A stretch of 5,252 nt of DNA from NCBI GenBank assembly GCA_944358755.1, contig CALVRY010000079.1, positions 1-5,252 on the forward strand, given 5' to 3'. Under the pieces are notes generated by a model. That model was given only the letters and a program-made list of their open reading frames with translations, was not told the DNA's origin and made no database searches. Shown in pieces: positions 1 through 5,252 of this stretch. Source of the DNA: an uncultured Bacilli bacterium (GTDB lineage: Bacteria; Bacillota_I; Bacilli_A; RFN20; CAG-826). The position numbers and the translations under genes are program-made. Position 1 is the stretch's first letter; the number at the start of each line of letters is the position of its first letter.

Positions 1-36
1 ATCGATATTAATAGAAAAAGTACTGGTTTAAGAAAA

Positions 37-216
37 TGAGATGAGAACTTGATAAACTTCAAAATTCTTGTGAAATAAGAAATTAATTTGAGTTTTGCAG
101 GGTTTTTGTGATAAATGCAAGTAATTTTATCTAAGAAAAGTTCAAAATTTGATGAATGATGAAACTTTTTCGGGCACATTGTCGTGCAAAAATTTTGATT
201 TAGATTCGGAGTAAAT
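37..216 (+). repeat. Left copy of a long diverged direct repeat
   Basis: This non-coding stretch matches 3894-4069 in the same orientation. Both begin with TGAGATGAG (37-45; 3894-3902). Both continue with AAGAAATTAATTT at 77 and 3932, then a shared block ending CTTTTT-C-GGCACATTGTC (up to 183; up to 4036). Both end in a perfectly identical 28-nt block (189-216; 4042-4069) that contains GATTTAGATTCGGAGTAAAT. Spacing between blocks is conserved within 1-2 nt, so this is homology and not AT-rich chance. A small hairpin, TTCTT (65-69) with AAGAA (77-81), sits where the right copy has a longer one. The right copy follows a gene end by about 60 nt, so this copy may be the 3' flank of a gene lying left of the window. 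That is inference. Confidence 0.85.
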
Positions 217-574
217 TGAAATTAAAAGAGCCTTTAAATTGTTTGGAGTTTTAAATTGTAATGCATAAAACAATCCCGAAATAAAAAGCACATCCTTAAA
301 TTCACAAACTTTTATATCTTAATAAAATCACAATAGAAAAATATTATTTTTTCAAATTAACAAGTAATTTACGAGAAAATATTAAAATTTTTGAACAAAG
401 TTTTGATGTTTATCGAATATTTTTAGTTTTCATTTAATCGTAAAAACTGTTTAATATATTGTGGCTAAAATGAAGTTTTGCAAAGATATCCCTAAAAATT
501 TTTAAGTTTTCATCGTCTTGCCAACAAGATAAGCATAGTTGTTTTATTGGTAACTTGAAAAAATTTAAATTTGG
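217..574. other. AT-rich intergenic stretch without recognisable genes
   Basis: I see no open frame of useful length, RNA gene or clear regulatory element here on either strand. The only local structure noticed is a 12-nt AT palindrome at 493-504 (TAAAAATTTTTA), which is not unusual in sequence this rich in A and T. Confidence 0.6.
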
Positions 575-602
575 TTGATGCTGTATGTGTTAAAATAATA
601 AT
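575..602 (+). promoter_or_regulatory. Putative sigma-A promoter of the lipoprotein-protease unit
   Basis: TTGATG at 575-580 resembles the -35 consensus (4 of 6) and AATAAT at 597-602 resembles the -10 (5 of 6), separated by 16 nt. An A/T-tract region (about 556-572) lies directly upstream and could serve as an UP-like element. Transcription would start near 609, giving a leader of about 48 nt before the lipoprotein start at 657. In DNA this AT-rich such matches arise by chance, so the call is tentative. Confidence 0.38.
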
Positions 603-656
603 AGTTAGTAAGAGTAATATATTTATATTAACTACGATTTAAGGAAAGACGAATAA

Positions 657-1277
657 ATGAAAAAGAAGAAAATTTCTATCATAGGTATATTGCTGTTTAT
701 CGTTTTTTCAATTGCAGGATGTTCTGCAAGTAATGGCGAACCTCAATTTGTAGAATCCGGTCTTTCAAGCAACGCTAATTCTAGTGAACCAAGACCGTGG
801 CTTTCAACAGCAGTTAGAGCCGAATCTAAACAAGAAAGTATAGTTAAACTTACTGTCTATGCTGGTTATTATCAAGGTTTTGTTGAGAAGTTTAATTATA
901 TTTTTAATGATCCTAGTTATGGAAGGTTTGTACTTCAAAGATGTATAAGAAATCAATTAAATATTGATATTTCAATTTCTTATATTGAATTACCAGATTT
1001 TTTTGTTGAAAGTAAATATTTGATATCCTCTAGAAAAGAAAGTGATGGTTCATTTTCTAAAACTTTTAGGTTTGGATTTAATGATTTAATACCGCTTGAC
1101 GAATTTTCTATTGAACGAGGGCATGTTTGCTACACCGTTCGCCTATTAAATGAGGATAATGAAGTTATAAAAGGGAGCACAACATTGCTTGGTGGAGTTC
1201 ATATAGCAGGTTTACATTTTAAAAAGGTAAACAATGAAATAACTTTTGCTAAGTATGCAAATAGTTTGGATAAGTAG
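657..1277 (+). CDS. Small lipoprotein of unknown function
   Basis: A 206-residue protein with a textbook lipoprotein signal: four lysines after Met1, a hydrophobic stretch at residues 6-20, and the lipobox SIAGC ending at Cys22. After signal peptidase II cleavage it would be anchored to the outer face of the membrane as a mature form of about 185 residues. Residues 23-50 are Ser/Asn/Pro-rich and look like a flexible tether. Residues about 60-200 are rich in alternating hydrophobic and polar stretches with many aromatic residues, suggesting a beta-sandwich, but I recognise no family or catalytic motif. The start is supported by AAGGAA at 641-646, 10 nt upstream. The metalloprotease start follows the stop by only 17 nt, so the two are probably one operon. 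The lipoprotein could be a partner, chaperone, inhibitor or substrate-binding accessory of the protease, which is inference from adjacency only. Confidence 0.85.
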   Translation: MKKKKISIIGILLFIVFSIAGCSASNGEPQFVESGLSSNANSSEPRPWLSTAVRAESKQESIVKLTVYAGYYQGFVEKFNYIFNDPSYGRFVLQRCIRNQLNIDISISYIELPDFFVESKYLISSRKESDGSFSKTFRFGFNDLIPLDEFSIERGHVCYTVRLLNEDNEVIKGSTTLLGGVHIAGLHFKKVNNEITFAKYANSLDK

Positions 1278-1280
1278 TCA

Positions 1281-1286
1281 AAGGAG
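1281..1286 (+). promoter_or_regulatory. Ribosome-binding site that fixes the protease start
   Basis: AAGGAG lies in the 17-nt gap after the lipoprotein stop. It is 8 nt from the in-frame ATG at 1295, ideal spacing. A GTG at 1286 opens the same frame but overlaps this site's last base, and an ATG at 1291 is out of frame and reaches a stop within seven codons. Initiation is therefore assigned to 1295. Confidence 0.85.
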
Positions 1287-1294
1287 TGAAATGT

Positions 1295-3832
1295 ATGAAA
1301 GGAAAAACTAGATTCTTACTTGCATCAATAGCCGTATGGTTAATTGGAATGCAATGCAATTTTGAAAGTGTTTACTTAAATGCTAATGATAAAAATGCTA
1401 GAAAGGTGTTTTCTGAAACATGTTTAAAAGAAAAAGAGATATGTAAAGAATCTATGTTGCTTAATGAACCATCTTTTAATAATGAAAAGGTTAGCTGTAT
1501 TGATTCGGAACAAGTGATTGATGGTGTTTTTGGATGTTTTCGTTTTACTAGCACAACTGAAATAGATAATATTTCCTGTGTAGGTAAAATAGAATTAGTA
1601 AGTTTTGTAATTAATGAAGAAGAAATTATATGTAATCTTTCAGGTTTTTGCGCAAACGAAAACATTACTCTTCAATTTTATAATAAGAATAGTCTGATTG
1701 ATAAAGTTACTTTATATTTTGCAAGCGATAGTTCAGGTAAATTTTATTCATCTTCTTATTCTTTAGACACAGCTAAGAGAAAAGCTGGACAAATTCTTAA
1801 TTATGATCTGATTGGCGAAGAATATCCTTTCGAATATGATGAAGAAATCTCTCCACTCGGAATTGGTGTTACCGGCAGCACATCAGGAACTTTTAAGCGG
1901 ACAGATGATCAGGGAAATGTTCATCCTTTAATAGGAGCAAAAGTCAAGATTACAATTAACGGTAGTTGGTGGAGTTCAACAACTTATACTAACCAAACTG
2001 GGTATTATAATTTTAACTACAGTGATATATGGTATATTGGCTCAGGGAGACCTACTATCACTGTTTATGCAGACAATGGAGAATCGGTTAATGTGTCAAA
2101 TAACGGGGTTTATGCTATGTCAAAAGAAATGTCAGGGAGTAGTGGGAATTTCACTTATTCCTATACTTTTTCCCCAATAAATGACGGAGATATTGGTAAA
2201 GCAATGATTATATTTCAAGCCGCCAAAAATTTTGCTGATTATGCTAAATCAATGAATGCAGGAACACCTTTAACGTTTTGTACTTTCAACTATCCTGGCG
2301 ATCCTAACGAGAGCTCATTTTATGATGGTGATACAAATGCTGTTACAATATCTAGTGCTACGCCTGAAGATTCTTTTCCTAATTCATATTCTTCTTGGGA
2401 TGTTATTGGACATGAATATGGACATCATGTCCAAAAATGTTATGGTATAGAAGACAATCCTGGAGTTCAACATACAATCGGTTTTAATGCTATCGACGAG
2501 CAGTATGACATAAAAGAAGACGGAATAACTAGAAAATACAATTTAGAGCAGTCAAAGGATCTTGGTTTAAGGCTTGCTTGGGCTGAAGGATGGCCAACGT
2601 ACTGGTCAACTATTGCGCAATCAACGTTTTCTGATGATTTAAAAACAATAAATACAGTAGGGGATACTTTTTACACAGCTTATAATGGAGCAAAATGCGA
2701 TTTAGATTATTATGGTACTCTTTCTAGAAAAGAATCTTTCGGAGATGCTGATGAACTTGCAGTACAACAGTTTTTGTTTAAATTATCTTCAAGTAAAACA
2801 GATGAATTTGACAAGTTTTCTATTGATCCAAACACACTTTGGAACATTGTTATTGAAAATAAACCACACACTTTTTATGAATTTATTAATGATTTGTACG
2901 AGGATGGATATAATCGTTATGATTTAGGAACACTTCTTGCTAAATTTAATATAGCTGTTAGTAATATAACTATCTCAAATAATTACTTGGACGAACTCCC
3001 TACGTTTGCTTGGTCAACTTTCATGGGCAGCAAGTACTTATATTATAATAACTTTGATTTGGTATTTTTAAACGCTAAAGGACAAGAAATTTTAAGAAAA
3101 AATAATATAGTTACTACTGGAGGGTCCGGATCATACACTTTAAGCGAGAATGAATGGGCAAAAATAATATCAGCAAATGGTCGTACTTTTTATGTATATA
3201 TTATTGCAAGACAGACATTATCCTTTATAAGTGGAAATTACTATTCTGAATTATTTGAATTTACAGAACCAGACGATTTTAATCGCAAAGTTCAAATCAA
3301 ACCAAATGAACGGGGATTTGAACCACAATACTTTTTTGAAAGTAATAAAGATGGTCATACAACGACTACAATTACCGATCATGGTCTAACAATTACAACA
3401 AATAGGTTAAGATGCGGATATATTGAAGATTCGTATGTCATTTTATCTCCAAAAAGACAGAATGCAGGAAAAGCTTATTTAGAACTTTATTTTGATAAAC
3501 CTGTTTATTCATATATGTTTGGGATAACTTTATGGAGTGATAAAGAAGGTTTAGATAGTTCTAATTGTACAGCGGTTGTAGAGGTTATGGACGCAAACGG
3601 AAACCGGTCTCTGGATTTTGATATGTTTCAAGATTTGCCAAATGGATTTTCGATTAAAACAGAACAAATTGATAGATATGAAGCCGCAAATACAAGTGGT
3701 ATCTATGGTCTTAGATTCGTAATGACTTCTCCAGCAACTGGAGATAGAAACAAAGGGCGATTGTGCTTAGATGATATCGTATTGAATACTGACCCAAACG
3801 ATTTGTGGTTTATTTCTACTTTTTATGAGTAA
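1295..3832 (+). CDS. Secreted multidomain zinc metalloprotease (HEYGH type)
   Basis: The protein is 845 residues from the ATG at 1295. A Sec signal peptide covers about residues 1-30 (hydrophobic core FLLASIAVWLIGM, possible cleavage after LNA). Residues about 45-190 are beta-rich and unrecognised. Residues about 205-270 look like a carboxypeptidase-regulatory or transthyretin-like fold (PLIGAKVKITI, then TNQTGYYNF). The peptidase domain spans about 295-560. HEYGH at 373-377 is a canonical HExxH zinc site with Glu374 as the expected general base, and Glu431 in LAWAEGWPTYW, 54 residues after the second His, is the likely third zinc ligand, a gluzincin-like arrangement. Residues about 565-660 suggest another beta-sandwich. 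Residues about 665-835, ending in LCLDDIVL, resemble galactose-binding or carbohydrate-binding jelly rolls and may target a host or polymer surface. I see no LPxTG, SLH or choline-binding anchor, so it is probably released. It is translated closely behind the lipoprotein. The peptidase call is firm, but exact MEROPS family, substrate and accessory domains are inferred. Confidence 0.88.
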   Translation: MKGKTRFLLASIAVWLIGMQCNFESVYLNANDKNARKVFSETCLKEKEICKESMLLNEPSFNNEKVSCIDSEQVIDGVFGCFRFTSTTEIDNISCVGKIELVSFVINEEEIICNLSGFCANENITLQFYNKNSLIDKVTLYFASDSSGKFYSSSYSLDTAKRKAGQILNYDLIGEEYPFEYDEEISPLGIGVTGSTSGTFKRTDDQGNVHPLIGAKVKITINGSWWSSTTYTNQTGYYNFNYSDIWYIGSGRPTITVYADNGESVNVSNNGVYAMSKEMSGSSGNFTYSYTFSPINDGDIGKAMIIFQAAKNFADYAKSMNAGTPLTFCTFNYPGDPNESSFYDGDTNAVTISSATPEDSFPNSYSSWDVIGHEYGHHVQKCYGIEDNPGVQHTIGFNAIDEQYDIKEDGITRKYNLEQSKDLGLRLAWAEGWPTYWSTIAQSTFSDDLKTINTVGDTFYTAYNGAKCDLDYYGTLSRKESFGDADELAVQQFLFKLSSSKTDEFDKFSIDPNTLWNIVIENKPHTFYEFINDLYEDGYNRYDLGTLLAKFNIAVSNITISNNYLDELPTFAWSTFMGSKYLYYNNFDLVFLNAKGQEILRKNNIVTTGGSGSYTLSENEWAKIISANGRTFYVYIIARQTLSFISGNYYSELFEFTEPDDFNRKVQIKPNERGFEPQYFFESNKDGHTTTTITDHGLTITTNRLRCGYIEDSYVILSPKRQNAGKAYLELYFDKPVYSYMFGITLWSDKEGLDSSNCTAVVEVMDANGNRSLDFDMFQDLPNGFSIKTEQIDRYEAANTSGIYGLRFVMTSPATGDRNKGRLCLDDIVLNTDPNDLWFISTFYE

Positions 3833-3893
3833 TTAAGTGTGATTATATTTGTGAATAAGCATTATTAGTGACAAAGAATTTTTTTTAATAAAT

Positions 3894-4069
3894 TGAGATG
3901 AGTGGCAAATAAATTTCTAATTTTTTAAAAAAAGAAATTAATTTTAGTTTTGCGTGGTTTTTGGCAAAACGATACTGGTTTCAGTTAGCGAAAACGCGAG
4001 ATTTGATAAATGATAAAACTTTTTCTGGCACATTGTCTCTTAAAATTTTGATTTAGATTCGGAGTAAAT
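3894..4069 (+). repeat. Right copy of the long diverged direct repeat
   Basis: This is the partner of 37-216, about 3.85 kb away in the same orientation, so the two copies bracket the lipoprotein-protease pair. It starts about 60 nt after the protease stop. The last 28 nt (4042-4069) are identical to 189-216, and the block from about 4001 to 4036 matches the left copy with few changes. The middle (about 3964-4000) is more diverged and includes TTTTGC (3948-3953) facing GCAAAA (3964-3969), an inverted pair partly kept in the left copy. Candidates are a conserved 3' untranslated region, an intergenic mini-element, or the trace of a tandem duplication. Confidence 0.85.
3912..3939 (+). other. AU-rich hairpin inside the right repeat copy
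   Basis: AATTTCT (3912-3918) is complementary to AGAAATT (3933-3939), with T6 (3921-3926) facing A6 (3927-3932) between them, allowing a long, almost GC-free stem. The left repeat copy has a shorter hairpin at the matching position (65-81), although the sequences of the left arms differ. It lies 80 nt after the protease stop and could stabilise or end the transcript. No proper U-tract follows, so I do not call it a terminator. Confidence 0.4.
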
Positions 4070-4115
4070 GTTCAATATATTTTTAAATTAAATTTCAAAT
4101 TCGCTATTTAATATT

Positions 4116-4140
4116 ATGCAAATTATGCATTTTTCTTTTT
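4116..4140 (+). terminator. Weak Rho-independent terminator candidate
   Basis: ATGCA (4116-4120) and TGCAT (4126-4130) form a perfect 5-bp stem around a 5-nt loop. The T-rich run TTTTCTTTTT (4131-4140) follows directly. The stem is short and has only two G-C pairs, so efficiency is doubtful. It is the best stem-plus-U-tract arrangement between the protease stop and the next gene. The same bases also read as a direct repeat of ATTATGCA (4113-4120, 4122-4129). Confidence 0.3.
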
Positions 4141-4218
4141 AAAATAGAAAAAAATAATGATAGGAATTTTTTCGTGTGCTAATTTAATTGTATCAATTAG
4201 TTAACTTTTTGATTAAAA

Positions 4219-4261
4219 GGTGCCGCACATGGTCCACCCAAACCGCGAGAGACAGTCTCGC
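4219..4261. promoter_or_regulatory. GC-rich patch with a perfect inverted repeat, possible operator or leader structure
   Basis: In an otherwise very AT-rich gap, this patch is conspicuously rich in G and C. GCGAGA (4245-4250) and TCTCGC (4256-4261) form a perfect 6-bp inverted repeat around GACAG. An alternative nested pairing is GAGAC (4249-4253) with GTCTC (4255-4259). A second small stem, GGTG (4219-4222) with CACC (4235-4238), lies just upstream. No U-tract follows, which argues against a terminator. The inverted repeat ends one base before a possible -35 element for the gene at 4340, so a repressor-binding site is plausible. The N-terminal part of that gene is antitoxin-like, and antitoxins often bind such palindromes, but that link is inference. 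Confidence 0.45.
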
Positions 4262-4262
4262 A

Positions 4263-4291
4263 TTTACTTTATTTATGAACTGTGTTATTTA
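4263..4291 (+). promoter_or_regulatory. Possible promoter of the fusion gene
   Basis: TTTACT (4263-4268) and TATTTA (4286-4291) each match sigma-A consensus at 4 of 6 positions and are 17 nt apart, directly downstream of the GC-rich inverted repeat. The start site would be near 4298, with a leader of about 42 nt containing two Shine-Dalgarno-like sites, AAAGGAG (4311-4317) and AAGGA (4326-4330). Only the second is correctly spaced for the ATG at 4340. The match is weak. Confidence 0.3.
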
Positions 4292-4339
4292 AATTCGATA
4301 ATAAAGGTTGAAAGGAGCATAAATTAAGGAATTATTAAA

Positions 4340-5149
4340 ATGAGAAAATTGGATTTTAACGAATTTAAAATATGTCAAATTCTTGGAAATATATTTGAAA
4401 AATCTATTGATTTTTCGCATTTAAGCTCGCCTATGTTCATAAGGCGTTTTATGACCTATAAAGGAACAAAATGTTTCTTTGACAAAAGTTACTTATTTTT
4501 ATCCTGTAATGAGGAAGATATAATTTATGAACTAAATGATAAATACGCCGAAAATAAAAACAAAATCCTTTATAGGAATGATGAAATGTATCGGATAGGT
4601 TATATTTATGGTGCACTATCTTTTTATATGAACTTTCATCAAAAAGCGTTTATCAGCTTTTCCCATCAAAGGAAATTGTCAAATATTATTATGCATTTAA
4701 TTCCTTTGATATAGAAGATGCAGCAGAAAGAATGATGGAAAATATCGGCTATAAAAAACCAGATTATATGGAAATAGGCGTTAAAACTTTTAAAAAGATT
4801 GACCTAATAGATAAGTTAAAAGGAATGCTTGGCACAAAGATTCATGTTTATGTTGATAAACATATAGGCACTTCATATCCTGATGATAAAATCACAAAAT
4901 ATAAAATAAATTGCGGCTATGTAACAGGATTTGACACTCCAACAAAAGAAAATTTAAGAGCTTATATTGTCGGCATTAAAGAACCTATAAAAGAATTTGA
5001 TGGCGTATTATACGCAATTGTTAACAAGAAAAAGGATTTTGAAGATCGCGTTGTTGTCGTTAAAGAAGGCGAAAAAATCTCAGATAAAAAAGATTGAAAA
5101 AGCAATTGCGTTTGAGGAAAAAAGATTTAGGCACAAACTTATTAGGTAG
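4340..5149 (+). pseudogene. Frameshifted fusion: antitoxin-like domain plus inactive-looking inorganic pyrophosphatase domain
   Basis: This is one 269-residue reading frame broken twice. It runs in its first frame from 4340 to about 4624, continues one frame over to 5094, then returns to the first frame and stops at 5147-5149. Residues about 1-150 resemble an uncharacterised Firmicutes family often seen near toxin-antitoxin modules. Its hallmarks are SPMFIRRFM, DEMYRIGYIY, then YELSSKSVYQLF and a terminal FDIEDAAERMMEN. I recall this family from memory and cannot confirm it here. Residues about 162-268 are family I inorganic pyrophosphatase-like: VDKHIGTSYP (usual VDRPLGSxHP), NCGYVTG, AYIVGIKEPIKEFDG, KDFEDRVVVV, and a restored tail IEKAIAFEEKRFRHKLIR like the family's C-terminus. 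The usual D-G-E-E-x-D metal-binding motif is replaced by TPTKENLR, so hydrolysis of pyrophosphate is unlikely. AAGGA at 4326-4330 supports the start. As it stands, translation from 4340 gives 124 residues ending at 4714. The gene is either decaying or its breaks are sequencing errors. Confidence 0.7.
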
Positions 5150-5252
5150 GTGGTTTCTCTTTTTAACTTATCTACTGATTATTTCGGATAATTTGACCAC
5201 CTGTCTCGGCCTTTTTGACCACCCTCATTTTCGGTAGTCTCTACCGCTAAAA
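5150..5252. mobile_element. Probable edge of an IS21-like insertion sequence (partial)
   Basis: TTTGACCACC occurs at 5192-5201 and again at 5214-5223, exactly 22 nt apart, with a related inverted motif AGGTGGTTT at 5148-5156. IS21-family elements carry several repeats of roughly 20 nt at each end, and GGTGGTCAAA-type motifs are common beside istA/istB in Firmicutes, as I recall. No transposase frame lies inside the window, so the body would be to the right. The exact element boundary and orientation cannot be set. The composition is also less AT-rich than the genes to its left. Confidence 0.4.
5232..5246. other. Perfect hairpin near the right edge
   Basis: CGGTAG (5232-5237) and CTACCG (5241-5246) pair perfectly around a 3-nt loop. 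TTTT (5228-5231, counting the T before the stem) and AAAA (5249-5252) could extend it with a 2-nt bulge. No T-run follows on either strand, so a terminator is not supported. It may belong to the end structure of the suspected insertion sequence. Confidence 0.5.

Noticed and set aside
493..504. 12-nt palindrome TAAAAATTTTTA as an operator
   Set aside because: Such palindromes are expected by chance in DNA this AT-rich, and it sits about 70 nt upstream of the promoter candidate with no supporting context.
1295..1375. Lipobox in the protease signal peptide (GMQC)
   Set aside because: Met and Gln precede the Cys, which does not fit the usual L-[AST]-[GA]-C pattern. A signal peptidase I site further on is more likely.
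1372..1665. 97-codon open frame on the minus strand inside the protease gene
   Set aside because: It lies wholly within a well-supported coding gene, has no convincing ribosome-binding site, and its product is low-complexity with no recognisable motif.
2712..2927. 71-codon plus-strand frame inside the protease gene
   Set aside because: It is an out-of-frame shadow of the protease catalytic domain.
3854..3886. Terminator directly after the protease: AATAA/TTATT stem with a T8 run at 3879-3886
   Set aside because: The stem has only A-T pairs and is separated from the T-run by 12 nt, so a functional intrinsic terminator is not supported.
5086..5092. A-AAA-AAG slippery heptamer suggesting programmed -1 frameshifting
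   Set aside because: The heptamer is in the wrong phase: ribosomes arriving in the frame used up to 5094 would need a +1 move, not -1, to reach the restored tail. The T-run site also lacks a proper X-XXY-YYZ pattern.
4732..5097. Separate small pyrophosphatase-like gene starting at 4732
   Set aside because: The same frame reads family-like residues upstream of 4732, there is no good ribosome-binding site, and the C-terminus continues past 5097 in another frame. It is part of the broken gene at 4340-5149.
1..5252. tRNA, rRNA or CRISPR array
   Set aside because: No cloverleaf, rRNA-like conserved segment or regularly spaced short repeats with unique spacers was seen on either strand.

Overview
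The window is strongly AT-rich, with good AAGGA-type ribosome-binding sites, a canonical Gram-positive lipobox protein, the standard genetic code (many TGG Trp codons, no in-frame TGA) and protein families typical of low-GC Firmicutes. A gut-associated clostridial, erysipelotrichial or related bacillus lineage is the most likely source. No species can be named from the sequence alone.

Layout, left to right: (1) 1-656 has no gene but carries the first copy (37-216) of a long diverged direct repeat, and a promoter-like site near 575-602. (2) 657-3832 is a two-gene unit: a small lipoprotein of unknown family, then, after 17 nt, a large secreted zinc metalloprotease. The protease has a signal peptide, an N-terminal beta region, a transthyretin-like insert, an HEYGH catalytic domain and a C-terminal beta-sandwich or binding-domain tail. 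(3) 3833-4339 is non-coding. It holds the second repeat copy (3894-4069), starting about 60 nt after the protease stop, then a weak terminator candidate and an unusually GC-rich patch with a perfect inverted repeat. (4) 4340-5149 is best read as one broken gene rather than two small ones. Two single-base changes in homopolymers (T5 at 4621-4625 and A6 at 5086-5091) interrupt a 269-residue protein. Its N-terminal half resembles an uncharacterised, antitoxin-like Firmicutes family. Its C-terminal half is a family I inorganic pyrophosphatase-like domain that lacks a key catalytic Asp motif. (5) 5150-5252 has repeated TTTGACCACC motifs and a hairpin, and looks like the edge of an IS21-like insertion sequence extending beyond the window.

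How it fits together: the lipoprotein and protease are probably co-transcribed and both act outside the membrane, the lipoprotein anchored and the protease released or loosely attached. The repeat in front of the pair and the one behind it have the same orientation and similar internal hairpin positions. One explanation is that the left copy is the 3' flank of a related gene just outside the window, so this may be one unit of a duplicated array. The pyrophosphatase-like fusion gene is a separate unit, and the probable insertion-sequence edge beside it suggests a locus under decay or mobile-element traffic.
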